Shown piece by piece: positions 8,931-20,397 of a stretch of DNA of 64,000 nt (within the stretch, counting starts at the first letter, position 1; every line of letters starts with the position of its first letter). Made by a program: the position numbers and the translations under genes. This DNA comes from Bartonella elizabethae F9251 = ATCC 49927 (GTDB taxonomy: Bacteria > Pseudomonadota > Alphaproteobacteria > Rhizobiales > Rhizobiaceae), in contig NZ_JADB01000001.1 in assembly GCF_000518165.1 (NCBI RefSeq), forward strand, positions 62,001 through 126,000. The letters are read 5' to 3'. The notes below the pieces were generated by a model that was not told the origin of the DNA, made no database searches, and was given only the letters and a program-made list of their open reading frames with translations.

Positions 8931-11126
8931 TTACTCTTCTTTTTTCTTCCGGCGGCGCTTATTTTCAGGTTGCTTTTTTTCATCCACGCATTTTTCTTCT
9001 TTCACCGATTGATCATCGGTCATTTCCTTTCCGGTTTCTTGATCAACGACCTTCATAGATAACCGAACTTTTCCACGCTCATCAAAACCCATGAGTTTAA
9101 CCCAAACCTTATCACCCTCCTTAACAATATCCGTTGTTTTGGTGACGCGTTCTGATGCAAGTTGAGAGATATGAACGAGCCCATCACGAGAACCAAAAAA
9201 GTTTATAAATGCACCAAAGTCTGCAGTTTTTACAACTGTTCCTTGGTAGATAGCACCAACTTCAGGCTCATCGACAATAGAATGGATCCAGCGTTTTGCT
9301 GCTTCAATGGTTTTAGCATCAGCAGAAGCAATTTTAATGGTCCCATCATCTTCAATATTAATTTTTGCTCCAGTTTGTTCCACAATTTCTCGAATAACTT
9401 TACCACCAGAGCCGATCACATCGCGAATTTTATCAACAGCAATATTCATCACTTCAATACGTGGCGAAAATTCGCTGAGTTCAGTCCGTGCACTGGTTAA
9501 AGCTTTGCCCATTTCATGAAGGATATGAATCCGACCGTCTTTAGCTTGTTCAAGTGCGATTTTCATAATCTCTTCGGTAATACCATCAATTTTGATATCC
9601 ATTTGCAAAGCAGTAATACCATTTTCTGTTCCTGCAACTTTAAAATCCATATCTCCAAGATGATCTTCATCCCCTAAGATATCAGACAGAACAGCAAAGC
9701 GTTCTCCTTCTTTAATCAATCCCATGGCAATACCTGCAACGGGGCGCGCGAGCGGAACACCAGCATCCATAAGAGCAAGCGATGTTCCACAAACCGTTGC
9801 CATAGAAGAAGATCCGTTAGATTCAGTAATTTCTGAGACAGCACGAATGGTATAAGGAAAAGATTCTTTCGTTGGCAACATGGGGTGAATTGCTCGCCAT
9901 GCTAATTTCCCATGTCCAATTTCACGACGACCAGGAGAACCAAGGCGTCCTGTTTCCCCTACTGAAAATGGGGGAAAATTGTAATGAAGAAGGAACGTTT
10001 CCTTGTACATCCCTGTTAAGGCATCAACATATTGTTCATCTTCACCAGTCCCCAATGTTGCAACGACAATCGCTTGTGTTTCTCCACGGGTAAAGAGCGC
10101 AGAACCATGTGTGCGGGGTAAAATACCCACTTCTGATTGGATAGGGCGCACGGTAGAAAGATCGCGTCCATCAATACGCCTTTCTGTATCAAGAATGTTT
10201 CCGCGAACAATTTTTGCTTGCAACTGTTTAAAGACGGTTGCAATTTGGTCAGCACTAAATTGACAGTCATCTTCTGTTTCTGGTATAAACTTATGAACGA
10301 CTTCAGTTTTTAAGGCATCAATTGCGGCATAACGTTCTTGCTTATCAGTAATTGTGTAGGCCTTTCGTATACCCTGTTCAGCCATTTCTTGCATTGCTTT
10401 TTCAAGGTCAGAAAGATCTTCAGGAACAAAATCACGCGGATCTTTTGCAGCTACCTCAGCAAGCTTGATAATAGCATCAATGACAGGTTGAAGACCTTTG
10501 TGACCGAACATCACAGCACCCAACATAATATCTTCTGGTAATTCTTGTGCTTCTGATTCGACCATCAAAACAGCACTTTCTGTTCCAGCAACCACAAGAT
10601 CAAGTTTTGATTCAGGCATTTCATCAATATGAGGATTGAGAACATATTGTCCATTACAATAGCCAACGCGGGCACCTGCTATAGGTCCCATGAAAGGAAC
10701 CCCTGACAGGGTCAAAGCTGCAGAGGCGGCAATCATCGCAAGAATATCGGGATTATTTTCAAGATCATGCTGTATAACGGAAACAATGACTTGTGTATCA
10801 TTTTTGTACCCCTCAACGAAGAGAGGACGAATTGGACGATCAATTAAGCGTGAAACCAAAGTTTCATTTTCACTTGGCCGACTTTCACGTTTTAAATAGC
10901 CCCCAGGTATTCGACCAACAGCATAGGATTTTTCTTGATAATTAACGGTGAGTGGAAAAAAGTCCTGGTCTGGTTTTGGGCTTTTTGCCGATACAACGGT
11001 TGCTAAGACAATCGTTTCACCATAGGTAGCAATCACGGCACCATCAGCTTGACGTGCTATTTTCCCTGTTTCAAGGGTGAGCGGACGCCCGGCCCATTCA
11101 ATTTCTATCTTGTGCGTTTTGAACAT
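8931..11126 (-). CDS. pnp: Polyribonucleotide nucleotidyltransferase (PNPase)
   Basis: A 731-residue phosphorolytic 3'-5' exoribonuclease that degrades mRNA and matures small RNAs, usually in the degradosome. Two RNase PH domains (about 10-230 and 320-540) flank a helical domain. A KH domain (about 555-615) contains the [12 protein letters not shown] loop, and an S1 domain occupies 623-692. The tail after it is charged and lysine/arginine-rich. The gene lies 251 bases downstream of rpsO, the near-universal arrangement. The spacer is long enough for a structured leader of the type used for PNPase autoregulation, but I could not confirm one. Confidence 0.97.
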   Translation of the reverse strand: MFKTHKIEIEWAGRPLTLETGKIARQADGAVIATYGETIVLATVVSAKSPKPDQDFFPLTVNYQEKSYAVGRIPGGYLKRESRPSENETLVSRLIDRPIRPLFVEGYKNDTQVIVSVIQHDLENNPDILAMIAASAALTLSGVPFMGPIAGARVGYCNGQYVLNPHIDEMPESKLDLVVAGTESAVLMVESEAQELPEDIMLGAVMFGHKGLQPVIDAIIKLAEVAAKDPRDFVPEDLSDLEKAMQEMAEQGIRKAYTITDKQERYAAIDALKTEVVHKFIPETEDDCQFSADQIATVFKQLQAKIVRGNILDTERRIDGRDLSTVRPIQSEVGILPRTHGSALFTRGETQAIVVATLGTGEDEQYVDALTGMYKETFLLHYNFPPFSVGETGRLGSPGRREIGHGKLAWRAIHPMLPTKESFPYTIRAVSEITESNGSSSMATVCGTSLALMDAGVPLARPVAGIAMGLIKEGERFAVLSDILGDEDHLGDMDFKVAGTENGITALQMDIKIDGITEEIMKIALEQAKDGRIHILHEMGKALTSARTELSEFSPRIEVMNIAVDKIRDVIGSGGKVIREIVEQTGAKINIEDDGTIKIASADAKTIEAAKRWIHSIVDEPEVGAIYQGTVVKTADFGAFINFFGSRDGLVHISQLASERVTKTTDIVKEGDKVWVKLMGFDERGKVRLSMKVVDQETGKEMTDDQSVKEEKCVDEKKQPENKRRRKKKEE

Positions 11127-11336
11127 TTTTTATCCTTAATGACCAGTGTTTAAATCTTTGATTGCTCACATTCTGGCTTTGCGTAGCATATTTTTAAGCT
11201 CTGGGGTAGACTAACAAGCTACTTCCATCTTTGTTGCGAGAAGAGAGAGATAAATCGCCTTAAATGCGAAATGATGAGCAGTGCTATCCCATAATAACGT
11301 GTCAGTTTTTAAAATTTTTAACGAAAAGCAACATAT

Positions 11337-11370
11337 TGAAAAAATGGGTGGTTTTTTTACACCACCCCAT
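11337..11370 (-). terminator. Intrinsic terminator downstream of rpsO
   Basis: On the minus strand ATGGGGTGGT pairs with ACCACCCAT (one bulge) across an A-rich loop, followed by six Ts. It lies directly after the rpsO stop, so pnp would be expressed from its own promoter or by read-through. Confidence 0.8.
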
Positions 11371-11377
11371 TTTTCTT

Positions 11378-11647
11378 TTAGCGACGCAAACCTAACTTTT
11401 TGATAAGTGTCTGATAACGATTTTGGTCAACTCCTTTAAGATAATCAAGAAGGCGCCGGCGTTGAGACACCATCTTTAAAAGACCACGACGAGAATGATT
11501 ATCTTTTTTGTGAGATTTAAAGTGGTTTGTTAAATTAGAAATACGTTCAGAAAGTACAGCAATCTGTACTTCTGGTGATCCTGTATCACCAACTTTATTT
11601 GCGTATTCTGCGACAAGAGCTTGTTTACGTTCAGCTGTAATCGACAT
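11378..11647 (-). CDS. rpsO: 30S ribosomal protein S15
   Basis: An 89-residue ribosomal protein, the exact family length. S15 binds the central domain of 16S rRNA early in 30S assembly and bridges to the 50S subunit. Conserved segments include [11 protein letters not shown] near residue 25, the [12 protein letters not shown] segment, and the [10 protein letters not shown] segment that contacts rRNA. The gene is upstream of pnp and divergent from the MFS exporter. In other bacteria S15 represses its own translation; the hairpin in the leader at 11731-11747 is a candidate regulatory element. Confidence 0.98.
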   Translation of the reverse strand: MSITAERKQALVAEYANKVGDTGSPEVQIAVLSERISNLTNHFKSHKKDNHSRRGLLKMVSQRRRLLDYLKGVDQNRYQTLIKKLGLRR

Positions 11648-11961
11648 CGTATTATCCTTTCAAAAAACGAAGAAACACAAAGTCACCCATAGCCGAGATG
11701 TCGTTCAGCTAGGGTCTGCGAGGAAATAAGAAGAGTCGAAGACTCTTACCTATTTTCGCTCTTATATAGGAAAGAAGGTTAAAATACTAGTCCTTGACAG
11801 CATTTTGAAGCCTTTCTTTAAATAAAGGCTTTTGTTTTGAAATATTGATTTAAATAGGGTTTTATGAGAAATTTTTTAAAGATTTATGCATCCTTTTGAT
11901 ACAAAGATTATGAGCGTATGTGTGGTAACAAAAGTAATAAATACCGATTTGGAGGGAAAAG
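11648..11961. other. Divergent spacer between rpsO and MFS gene
   Basis: This 314-base spacer carries promoters for both directions. On the rpsO side I see a TATATA box near 11763-11768 (minus) and a leader hairpin, and on the MFS side a GGAGGG Shine-Dalgarno just before 11962. No gene is evident. Confidence 0.5.
11731..11747 (-). promoter_or_regulatory. Perfect hairpin in the rpsO leader
   Basis: A perfect 7-bp inverted repeat (AAGAGTC, three-base loop, GACTCTT) lies about 85 bases upstream of the rpsO start and just downstream of a TATATA box. If transcription starts near that box, the hairpin is in the mRNA leader. Its role (autoregulation, stability, or none) is inference. Confidence 0.4.
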
Positions 11962-13590
11962 ATGCAGAGCATTTCAACATTCAAGCTTTTTCGTAATTCG
12001 GTATTTCGAAATTTATGGTCATCTACTCTTATTTCTAATTTAGGGGGGCTGATACAGGCTGTTGGAGCAGGGTGGTTAATGGCGTTAATTAGTTCTTCGC
12101 ATTCCATGGTTGGGCTTGTTCAGAGTGCGACAACATTACCACTTGTTATGTTTTCTTTGATGGCAGGGGCATTAGCGGATAATTTTAATCGGCGTCAAAT
12201 TATGTTGAGCGCACAGATTATGATGATGGTTATCTCCATGATCTTATCTGTTTTAGCCTATATGGGATTTCTAACACCTTGGCTTTTGTTATTTTTTACG
12301 TTTTTGATTGGATGTGGCACAGCCTTTTATAATCCTTCTTGGCAAGCAACGATAGGAGATATTGTGAGCAGGGAAAATATTCCTGCTGCTGTTAGTCTGA
12401 ATAGTGTCGGTTTTAATTTGATGCGGAGTATAGGTCCTGCTATTGGGGGAGCCATCATTGCTACTTTGGGGGCTTCTGCTGCTTTTTTGTTTAATGCTAT
12501 AAGCTATATCCCTCTTATTGGTGCATTATTTTTCTGGAAATCGAATGATGAAAACAACTTATTGCCAAGAGAAAGGCTGTTAGGGGCTGTCTCAGATGGT
12601 TTGCGTTACGTTGCGATGTCACCTAATCTCCTGAATATTATGGTCCGAGCGTTCCTTTTTGGTATAGGGGCGATTTCGATTTTAGCCCTTTTGCCAATTG
12701 TTGCGCATAAAGTTCTCGGAGGAAGTGCCCTTCTTTATGGTACATTGCTTGGTTGTTTTGGGTTAGGAGCCATGACAGCAGGGATTATTAATGCATTTGT
12801 ACGGCATCATTTTCGTTCAGAAACAATTATTGCAAGTGCATTTATTGGTTTTGCCGTTTCTTGCTTTTTATTGGGAATAAGCCGCTCATTGATTGTAAGC
12901 CATATTGCTTTATTTCCTGCAGGCCTAAGTTGGGTTTTGGCATTATCATTGTTTAATACCTCTGTCCAACTCTCTACACCACGCTGGGTTGTTGCGCGTG
13001 CTTTAGCACTTTATCAAACGGCATCTTATGGGGGGATGGCTGTTGGAAGTGCAATTTGGGGTGCTTTGGCGGATGGTTATTCTCCAACAATTGCTTTGAG
13101 TGTTTGTTCTCTATTCTTGATTGTTGGGGCTCTTGCGGGGGTAAAATTTAGAATTCAAGAAATTCCTCAAATAGATTTGAATCCTCTTGATCATTTTAGA
13201 GAGCCAGAACTCTTACTTGACCTAAAAGCAAGAAGTGGCCCGATCATGATTATGATCGATTATCAAATTCATGAAAATGATCTGGAAGAGTTTCTCAAAG
13301 TGATGACGCGTCGACGCCATATTCGTTTACGTGATGGTGCGCGTCAATGGGTTCTTTTACGAGATCTAGAAAGACCCCAATATTGGACAGAAGCTTACCA
13401 TATGCCAACATGGGTTGATTATTTACGCCATAATCATCGTCGTACAAAAGCGGATGCTGAAGTTAATAAGCGTTTGCGTCATTTAAATTGTGCTCCTAAC
13501 GGTATAAGAGTGCACCGCATGATTGAACGACAGACAATACCTCAAGTCAATGAGATGCTTTTAAAAGTTCCTTCTGATCATCTTCCTTAA
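11962..13590 (+). CDS. MFS transporter of the EntS/DUF894 (MFS_3) type with C-terminal cytoplasmic domain
   Basis: A 542-residue permease. Residues about 15-400 form a 12-segment major facilitator core with the GALADNFNRRQIM loop between helices 2 and 3 (the MFS motif A position). Residues about 425-520 are a soluble extension rich in Arg and His that resembles the antibiotic-biosynthesis-monooxygenase-like tail found in this subfamily. Relatives export enterobactin or other small molecules; the substrate here is unknown. A GGAGGG Shine-Dalgarno precedes the ATG. It is the only plus-strand gene in a long minus-strand block and interrupts the usual truB-rpsO-pnp linkage. Confidence 0.85.
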   Translation: MQSISTFKLFRNSVFRNLWSSTLISNLGGLIQAVGAGWLMALISSSHSMVGLVQSATTLPLVMFSLMAGALADNFNRRQIMLSAQIMMMVISMILSVLAYMGFLTPWLLLFFTFLIGCGTAFYNPSWQATIGDIVSRENIPAAVSLNSVGFNLMRSIGPAIGGAIIATLGASAAFLFNAISYIPLIGALFFWKSNDENNLLPRERLLGAVSDGLRYVAMSPNLLNIMVRAFLFGIGAISILALLPIVAHKVLGGSALLYGTLLGCFGLGAMTAGIINAFVRHHFRSETIIASAFIGFAVSCFLLGISRSLIVSHIALFPAGLSWVLALSLFNTSVQLSTPRWVVARALALYQTASYGGMAVGSAIWGALADGYSPTIALSVCSLFLIVGALAGVKFRIQEIPQIDLNPLDHFREPELLLDLKARSGPIMIMIDYQIHENDLEEFLKVMTRRRHIRLRDGARQWVLLRDLERPQYWTEAYHMPTWVDYLRHNHRRTKADAEVNKRLRHLNCAPNGIRVHRMIERQTIPQVNEMLLKVPSDHLP

Positions 13591-14060
13591 GGTTAGAACA
13601 GTTTTTTCGTAAAATATTCAATATGATCATATTTTTGAGATCAATTGGTTAGCATAAGAACAAAAAATGAGTGTTTCAATGGTTAATACATTGATTTAAT
13701 GATATTTTGTCATTTTTATGTTAAGTTATACCCTTAAAAATTAAAGCTTCTCTCATTTTAAAGTTATTGATCTTATTTATATTGAATCAATCCAAATTGT
13801 TTTCTTGCACATTAAAAATGGGTGCAAACGTATAGGTAAAAACGATAGAAAAAGAAATAAAAAAGCTCCTTATGAAGTTTCTCAAATACGAGGGGTGTGA
13901 CATTAAGAGATGACACAGTGTATAATGGTGTTGACTTGTCGCACTTCTTTAAGTTTTGATATGAATAAGGTGAGTGTAGAGAAATAAAAAGCAACATAGT
14001 TCTCTTAATCTTATAGGGAATAAGATCTTTCAACAAGAGATGTTTATAAGAAAGAATCAC
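13591..14060. other. Intergenic region without recognised gene
   Basis: About 470 AT-rich bases separate the convergent MFS gene and truB. A minus-strand open frame of 82 codons exists here but has no Shine-Dalgarno, no recognisable motif and a biased Phe/Tyr/Leu content typical of chance frames. Confidence 0.5.
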
Positions 14061-15023
14061 TTAAATTGTGAAAATCCGCTTTGGTTTAAATAGACCTTTG
14101 GCGAGAATGCCAATAGCAAGAAGTTGTTCTTTATAGAGGAGACAAACCTCCTCTTCATCAAGAGGCGTTTTATCAGCACATAAAGGAATAGAATGCCCTC
14201 TCATAACTCTCTGCGCTTGGCTTCCGGTAAGCGGATAATGAGGGAGACAATCTAATGCGGCTCCCGTTTCAATTAACAGTTCATCGAGTGTTGAGAAGTC
14301 TCTTTCAAAAGAACTCTGATTTTCATCTGTGGTGTTTTTATTGGGCGATATTGCTGTTTTTAGTTCATCCCATGTAATGAGATCCTCTTCATCAAAAGGT
14401 GCGACGGCGATACGTCTTAAATCAGCGATATGCCCATAGCACCCCAGATCTCGTCCCATATCGCGTGCTAGCGAGCGCACATAAGTTCCTTTTCCGCAGG
14501 TTATTTCAAAGACAGAGGACTCTTTGGTAGGCATTTCTATTAATTCGAAAGTTTCTATTTCCACTTCACGGGGCGCAATTTCAACGACTTCTCCTTCTCG
14601 GGCTAGATCATAGGCGCGATTTCCAGCAATTTTAATCGCTGAAAATTGTGGAGGTGTTTGCAAAATAACACCTGTATATTGAGGAAGAAGAGAAAGTATT
14701 TCTTCTTGTGTTGGACGTTTGAGAGATGTTTTCGTTATTTCTCCTTCTCGATCATCTGTTGAACGTTCTTGCCCCCAAGCAATATGAAAACGGTAAGTTT
14801 TTTTGCCTTGCATCACGTAAGGAACGGTTTTGGTTGCTTCACCTAAGGCAATGGGGAGAAGACCAGAAGCAAGAGGATCAAGCGTACCTGCATGTCCTGC
14901 TTTTTGTGCGTGAAAGAGCCATTTGATTTGTGAAACAGCTTCTGTTGATTTCATGCCTTTTGGTTTATCAAATATGACCCAGCCAGAAACAGGACGCCCT
15001 TTTTTTTTGCGTTGCCGTGTCAT
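14061..15023 (-). CDS. truB: tRNA pseudouridine(55) synthase TruB
   Basis: A 320-residue enzyme that makes pseudouridine 55 in the T-loop of tRNAs. The catalytic Asp49 lies in the motif [12 protein letters not shown], preceded by the family motif VIFDKPKG (16-23); the RSLARDMG and [10 protein letters not shown] segments also match. I place the start at 15023, four bases after the rbfA stop, because the long upstream in-frame extension reads through rbfA and adds an unconserved hydrophobic stretch. It is the last gene of the rimP-nusA-ylxR-infB-rbfA-truB cluster. Confidence 0.95.
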   Translation of the reverse strand: MTRQRKKKGRPVSGWVIFDKPKGMKSTEAVSQIKWLFHAQKAGHAGTLDPLASGLLPIALGEATKTVPYVMQGKKTYRFHIAWGQERSTDDREGEITKTSLKRPTQEEILSLLPQYTGVILQTPPQFSAIKIAGNRAYDLAREGEVVEIAPREVEIETFELIEMPTKESSVFEITCGKGTYVRSLARDMGRDLGCYGHIADLRRIAVAPFDEEDLITWDELKTAISPNKNTTDENQSSFERDFSTLDELLIETGAALDCLPHYPLTGSQAQRVMRGHSIPLCADKTPLDEEEVCLLYKEQLLAIGILAKGLFKPKRIFTI

Positions 15024-15027
15024 TTCT

Positions 15028-15435
15028 TTAATCCTCATCTTTACCACTATGAAGATCACGCGCAACCTCAGGTGACCGGAGGAGGGCATCAATTTTTGAA
15101 AAATTATCAAAACTATTATCAAGTCTGAAACGCAGTTCTGGCATATATTTCATTTGTCGTAACGCATGACTGATCTCTCCACGGAGAAAACGACTATGTT
15201 TGTTGAGGGTATCAACAACATCGGTATGGGAAGAATTTTTCAGTGTGCTGAGAGGTGATACAAAGCAAGTAGCAATTTTTAAATCTGGTGACATGCGCAC
15301 TTCAGAGACAGAAATGACAACATCTTTCAAGACCTCATCAAGCAAAATATTACGCTGTAGTATATGCGCTACTGCATGACGGACTTGCTCTGCTACTCTA
15401 AGTTGCCGTTGCGATGGCCCTGCATTTTTCATCAA
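15028..15435 (-). CDS. rbfA: 30S ribosome-binding factor RbfA
   Basis: A 135-residue KH-fold protein that binds immature 30S subunits and helps maturation of the 16S rRNA 5' end; it is needed at low temperature. The N-terminal [17 protein letters not shown] helix, the [20 protein letters not shown] strand pair and the [16 protein letters not shown] segment match the family. It lies between infB (122-base gap) and truB (4-base gap), the canonical order. Confidence 0.95.
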   Translation of the reverse strand: MMKNAGPSQRQLRVAEQVRHAVAHILQRNILLDEVLKDVVISVSEVRMSPDLKIATCFVSPLSTLKNSSHTDVVDTLNKHSRFLRGEISHALRQMKYMPELRFRLDNSFDNFSKIDALLRSPEVARDLHSGKDED

Positions 15436-15557
15436 AGTTTTATCCTTGCTCCAAGACCTCTTTTTTTGACCATCCAGATAAGGAAAAAAAGAGGCATTGT
15501 GTATAGAATAGCAATAATTTTTCTCATTTTAAAACAGAGTAAAGTTATTGAATTATT

Positions 15558-18086
15558 TTATAACGTGCGATTAATATGTTCGATACGGAAGGTCTCAATG
15601 ATGTCTCCTGCGCGCATATCTTCATAATTTTCAAAGGCTATTCCACATTCTTGACCACTTTGCACTTCATTGACTTCATCCTTAAAGCGTTTGAGTGTTT
15701 TCAGTTTTCCTTCGTGAATAACGATATTATCACGGATAAGGCGAACACCGGCTCCCCGTTCTATTTTACCTTCTGTAACACGACACCCAGCGACTTTTCC
15801 TATTTTTGTAATGTTAAAGACTTCTAAAATTTCAGCATTACCAAGGAATGTTTCACGCTGTTCTGGTGAGAGGAGACCAGACATGGCCGCTTTGATATCA
15901 TCAACAAGATCATAAATGATGTTATAATAGCGAATTTCAATTCCTTGTGTTTTAGCAAAATCACGCGCCTGTTTATTGGCTCGAACATTAAAACCAATCA
16001 CAGCCGAGTTAGAAGCTTCCGCAAGAGAAATATCACTTTCGGTAATTCCTCCAGCACCAGAATGGACAACACGCGCACGAACCTCATCATTTCCTAGTTT
16101 TTCCAATGCTGAAGCGATTGCTTCAATGGATCCTTGCACATCTCCTTTAATAATAAGGGAAAACTCCTTAACACCAGCCGTTTGCAATTTTGTCATCATC
16201 TGTTCAAGAGAACCACGTGAACCAGTTTGTCGAGCAACAGCTTTGTCACGTGCTAATCGTTGACGATATTCAGAAATTTCCCGTGCTTTTGCTTCATGCG
16301 TGACAACAGCAAAACGGTCTCCAGCTTGTGGAGTACCTTGCATGCCTAGAATTTCAATAGGCGTAGAAGGAACAGCTTCTTTGACATGGCGACCATGATC
16401 GTCAATCAAAGCACGCACACGCCCCCATTCATTTCCCGCAACAATAATATCAGAAGGATGTAATGTCCCTTTTTGAACAAGAACGGTTGCAACAGATCCA
16501 CGTCCACGATCGAGCTTGGCTTCAATGACAACGCCCTCTGCAGTTCGCTCAGAATCTGCTTTTAGATCAAGCATTTCAGCTTGAAGCAGGATAGCTTCGA
16601 GAAGCTTATCAAGATTTTGACCTGTTTTAGCGGAAACTTCAACGTCCAAAGTCTCACCGCCCATCGTTTCAACAAACACTTCGTGTTGTAAAAGTTCTGT
16701 ACGCACTTTTTGTGCATTTGCAGCTGGTTTATCAATTTTGTTGATAGCAACAATAATAGGGACACCAGCAGCTTTAGCGTGATTAATTGATTCAATTGTC
16801 TGCGGCATAACACTATCATCAGCGGCGACAACAAGAACGGCAATATCGGTAACACGAGCCCCACGGGCACGCATAGCAGTAAATGCAGCATGCCCTGGTG
16901 TATCAATAAAGGTAATTTTTTGACCGTTTTGTTCTACTTGATAGGCCCCAATATGCTGCGTAATGCCACCTGCTTCACCAGAAACAACATTGGCTTTGCG
17001 AATTGCATCCAGAAGAGAAGTTTTTCCGTGATCAACATGGCCCATAATGGTTACAACAGGGGGACGCGGCTGCATATTTTGAGGATTATCCGTTATATTA
17101 AAGATACCTTCCTCTACGTCAGATTCTAAAACACGTTTAACAGTATGACCAAATTCAACAGCGATGAGTTCAGCAACATCTGCATCAATAACATCGCCAG
17201 GTTTCATCATTTGTCCTTGTTTCATTAAAAATTTAATGACATCAACAGAACGCTCAGTCATACGTTGTGCGAGCTCTTGAATGGTAATTGTTTCAGGAAG
17301 AACAACCTCGCGAGAAATTTTTTCTCTTGGTTCTTGGTTTTGTGCACGCTTAAACTTTTCCTGTCTGCGTCGCATTGCAGCCATTGAGCGCCCCCGTGCA
17401 CTCCCTTCTTCGTCTAATGCGCTATTAAGAGTCAGTTTTCCACGGCGCCGTTCATCAGCTCCTTTGACAATTTTGGGTGCACGTATTTCTGATTTAGCAG
17501 GATTAGCACGTCGGCTATGCCGTTCTTCCTCTTTATTTTCATCTATTTTGCGTTTTTCAATTACAGTTGTGTTTTTAGGCGTAAGAGGAATATCTGTCTC
17601 CTCAATGAGGGGAGGCTCAGAAAAAACAGGTGGAATCTGTACTGGCGATTTTTCTTCTTCTTGTTTTTGAAGTATTTCTTTTTCTTTGATTTCTTGCTTT
17701 AAAATTTCTTCACGTTCTTTAGCGCGTCTTGCTTCTTTTTCAGCTTGTTCTCTCGTTATCCTTTCTTGGATATGTGCTTCTTCTAACGCACGAAGTCTTG
17801 CTTCCATTTCAGCCGATGAAAGATTGCTTTTGGTCACAGATTCCTGAGGTTTTTTTTCTTCAAAACGGGGTTTAGAGCGCTGAGGTGCCACATGCGGCTT
17901 TGTAATAGGCTGAAGGGTCTCAGCTTTTTCATCAGGTCGCGTAATTTTACGTCGTTTGGTTTCGACAACGACAGCCTTCGTACGACCATGGCTAAAATTT
18001 TGTTTGACCGTACTCGTCTCCAAGACAGACCGCTTGAGAGTTAGTGTCTTCTTGCCTGTTGTTTTGTCGTTGTTATTTTCACTCAT
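15558..18086 (-). CDS. infB: Translation initiation factor IF-2
   Basis: An 842-residue GTPase that places initiator fMet-tRNA on the 30S subunit and promotes subunit joining. Residues 1-260 are the poorly conserved charged N-terminal region, with a strong Glu/Lys/Arg coiled coil at about 92-147. The IF-2N segment is near 265-315. The G domain carries GHVDHGKT at 349-356, DTPGH at 395-399 and NKID at 449-452. The C-terminal part holds the fMet-tRNA-binding domain. It overlaps the end of the YlxR gene by four bases, so translation is coupled. Length is typical for alphaproteobacteria. Confidence 0.98.
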   Translation of the reverse strand: MSENNNDKTTGKKTLTLKRSVLETSTVKQNFSHGRTKAVVVETKRRKITRPDEKAETLQPITKPHVAPQRSKPRFEEKKPQESVTKSNLSSAEMEARLRALEEAHIQERITREQAEKEARRAKEREEILKQEIKEKEILQKQEEEKSPVQIPPVFSEPPLIEETDIPLTPKNTTVIEKRKIDENKEEERHSRRANPAKSEIRAPKIVKGADERRRGKLTLNSALDEEGSARGRSMAAMRRRQEKFKRAQNQEPREKISREVVLPETITIQELAQRMTERSVDVIKFLMKQGQMMKPGDVIDADVAELIAVEFGHTVKRVLESDVEEGIFNITDNPQNMQPRPPVVTIMGHVDHGKTSLLDAIRKANVVSGEAGGITQHIGAYQVEQNGQKITFIDTPGHAAFTAMRARGARVTDIAVLVVAADDSVMPQTIESINHAKAAGVPIIVAINKIDKPAANAQKVRTELLQHEVFVETMGGETLDVEVSAKTGQNLDKLLEAILLQAEMLDLKADSERTAEGVVIEAKLDRGRGSVATVLVQKGTLHPSDIIVAGNEWGRVRALIDDHGRHVKEAVPSTPIEILGMQGTPQAGDRFAVVTHEAKAREISEYRQRLARDKAVARQTGSRGSLEQMMTKLQTAGVKEFSLIIKGDVQGSIEAIASALEKLGNDEVRARVVHSGAGGITESDISLAEASNSAVIGFNVRANKQARDFAKTQGIEIRYYNIIYDLVDDIKAAMSGLLSPEQRETFLGNAEILEVFNITKIGKVAGCRVTEGKIERGAGVRLIRDNIVIHEGKLKTLKRFKDEVNEVQSGQECGIAFENYEDMRAGDIIETFRIEHINRTL

Positions 18087-18718
18087 TGTACTTCCTTCAC
18101 GGCTTGTGCCGTCATCTCACCGTGCTTATTATGCTTGTCATCACGATAGCTGATCAATTTATATGTTGTTTTAAGAAATCCTTCAGCAGCTTTTGTATCC
18201 AATAAAGCTGCGTGCATGACAGGAGTAGAGCCAAAAGCCACGCGCATTTCATCACTTGTAAATAAAGATATGGTTTTTATCGTCCGATTTGTTTGTTGTT
18301 GTATTGCATGAATGGCCTGTGCAATTTTTCGTTTTCCATCGTCTGTTGATTCTTTCGCATGAAGTACAAGAGTCACTTGACCAGAGCGGATAGCAGCATC
18401 AACCTTGGTTGCTCCCATGACAACAGCACCTGCTTTTCTTGCCATAGAAAGGCTTGACAGAGCAGCCTTGAGTAAAAGCGTATCAACAATATGCACAAGA
18501 TTTGGTGCAACCTCAACCTCTGTTTTAAAATTTTTATGAAAAGCTTTCTGTTTTATTGCTTTATCAATAACAGTGTGATGGGCAGAAATCCAAACGCCAC
18601 GCCCTGGTAAATTCGCTTTAAGATCAGGAACAATTTGGTTATTGGGACCAATAACAAAACGGATCAGCGTTTGTGCTGAAGCATTTTGTCGGGTCACAAT
18701 GCAAGTCCGTTCATTCAT
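18083..18718 (-). CDS. YlxR (DUF448) RNA-binding protein with L7Ae-like C-terminal domain
   Basis: A 211-residue protein with an N-terminal YlxR fold (residues about 1-80, with RTCIVTR and LPGRGVWIS as conserved segments) and a second domain (about 95-180) resembling the L7Ae/L30e ribosomal fold, the usual alphaproteobacterial two-domain form. YlxR proteins are nucleic-acid binders encoded between nusA and infB; a precise role is not established for this lineage. The gene follows the nusA stop directly and overlaps infB by four bases. Confidence 0.9.
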   Translation of the reverse strand: MNERTCIVTRQNASAQTLIRFVIGPNNQIVPDLKANLPGRGVWISAHHTVIDKAIKQKAFHKNFKTEVEVAPNLVHIVDTLLLKAALSSLSMARKAGAVVMGATKVDAAIRSGQVTLVLHAKESTDDGKRKIAQAIHAIQQQTNRTIKTISLFTSDEMRVAFGSTPVMHAALLDTKAAEGFLKTTYKLISYRDDKHNKHGEMTAQAVKEVQ

Positions 18719-20350
18719 TTAAAGTGTATCCACATCCAAATCATCTGTTTTTTCATTTTCTGCAGAATTTTCATCTTCTACAGGATTTTCTGTAATAAGA
18801 TCAGCTTGGTCTATCCAGCCTGCTTGTACACGTGCGGCTAAAACCATAGCTTCTGCATCTGCGCGTGTAATGTCAAAAGGGGTTAAAATACCAGAAAAGT
18901 TTTTTGTTTGTCCTTCTTTACGTTCTCTCCAACCAGCTAAATCATCAACGGCATAGCCAGCAAAGTCTTCTATTGTTTTTACACCATCCTCACCCACAGC
19001 AACCAGCATAGCACTTGTCATTCCAGGAAGTGTACGCAATTCGTCAGAAACTCCAAGCTTTTTGCGTTTTTCATCAAGTTCTTTTTCTTGATGCTCAAGA
19101 TATTCGCGGGCCCGACTTTGGATTTCCGTAGCAGTATCATGGTCAAAACCATCAATAGAAGCGATTTCTTCAAGATCAATGTAAGCGATTTCTTCGATAG
19201 AAGAAAAACCCTCTGATGCCATAACCTGTCCGATCATTTCATCAACCTCTAAGGCTTCCATAAACAATTTACTGCGTTCAGTAAATTCTTTTTGACGATT
19301 TTCAGATTCTTCCTTTTCCGTTAAAATATCAATGTTCCACCCTGTTAATTGCGAAGCTAAGCGAACATTTTGTCCGCGTCGTCCAATAGCAAGGCTAAGT
19401 TGGTCGTCCGGCACAATAACTTCAATGCGTTCAGCATCTTCATCAAGAATGATTTTAGAAACTTCAGCAGGTTGCAGTGCATTAACGACAAATGTTGCCG
19501 CATCAGGTGACCAAGGAATAATATCAATTTTTTCACCTTGTAATTCTGCAACAACAGCCTGTACACGGCTTCCTCGCATTCCCACACAGGCTCCAACAGG
19601 ATCAATGGAACCATCGCGTGAAACAACAGCGATTTTGGCCCGTGAACCTGGATCACGGGCAACCGATTTGATTTCTATAATACCATCATAAATTTCTGGA
19701 ACTTCCATCGTAAAAAGTTTGACCATAAATTGAGGATGGGTGCGTGAAAGGAAAATTTGAGGTCCACGTGTTTCACGATGTACATCATTAACAAAAGCTC
19801 GGATACGGTCTCCATAGCGGAAGGATTCACGAGGAATTAATTCATCACGACGCACAATAGCTTCGCCGCGTCCTAAATCAACGATAACATTGCCATATTC
19901 CACACGCTTGACTGTCCCAGAAATAATTTCACCAACTTTATTTTTGAATTCTTCATATTGCTGATCACGCTCTGCATCACGTACTTTTTGTACAATCACC
20001 TGTTTAGCCGATTGTGCTGCGATGCGTCCAAAATCCATAGGAGGTAAAGGATCAGCAAAAAAATCACCGATTTTTGCTTCTTCTTGATGTTTGAGTGCAT
20101 CGGACAAAGTAATTTCCGTTGTATAGTCTTCAACAACATCAACAATTTTAAGCAGGCGCTGTAATTTAATTTCACCTGTTTTGGAATTGATTTCAGCACG
20201 AATATTGGTTTCTTGACCATAACGAGAACGTGCTGCTTTCTGAATAGCGTCAGCCATCGCAGAAATAACAATTTCACGGTCGATTGACTTTTCACGTGCA
20301 ACAGCATCTGCAATTTGCAGAATTTCAAGCCTGTTAGCGCTTGTAGCCAT
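18719..20350 (-). CDS. nusA: Transcription termination/antitermination factor NusA
   Basis: A 543-residue RNA polymerase-associated factor that controls pausing, termination and antitermination. The order is N-terminal RNAP-binding domain (1-125), S1 domain (about 135-200, with the GEIISGTVKRVEYGNVIVDL start), two KH domains (the second with the AIGRRGQNVRLA loop) and a C-terminal region with helix-hairpin-helix repeats and an acidic tail. I place the start at the ATG at 20350, which has AAGGAG seven bases upstream; an in-frame GTG at 20374 would put this site inside the gene. It lies between rimP and ylxR. Confidence 0.96.
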   Translation of the reverse strand: MATSANRLEILQIADAVAREKSIDREIVISAMADAIQKAARSRYGQETNIRAEINSKTGEIKLQRLLKIVDVVEDYTTEITLSDALKHQEEAKIGDFFADPLPPMDFGRIAAQSAKQVIVQKVRDAERDQQYEEFKNKVGEIISGTVKRVEYGNVIVDLGRGEAIVRRDELIPRESFRYGDRIRAFVNDVHRETRGPQIFLSRTHPQFMVKLFTMEVPEIYDGIIEIKSVARDPGSRAKIAVVSRDGSIDPVGACVGMRGSRVQAVVAELQGEKIDIIPWSPDAATFVVNALQPAEVSKIILDEDAERIEVIVPDDQLSLAIGRRGQNVRLASQLTGWNIDILTEKEESENRQKEFTERSKLFMEALEVDEMIGQVMASEGFSSIEEIAYIDLEEIASIDGFDHDTATEIQSRAREYLEHQEKELDEKRKKLGVSDELRTLPGMTSAMLVAVGEDGVKTIEDFAGYAVDDLAGWRERKEGQTKNFSGILTPFDITRADAEAMVLAARVQAGWIDQADLITENPVEDENSAENEKTDDLDVDTL

Positions 20351-20397
20351 CAATTTTCTCCTTCTTTGTGCCACACGATGGGGATTTCCCAGTGATA

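Noticed and set aside
13812-14060. 82-codon minus-strand frame after truB
   Set aside because: No Shine-Dalgarno, no recognisable motif, and the Phe/Tyr-rich composition expected of chance frames in AT-rich DNA.
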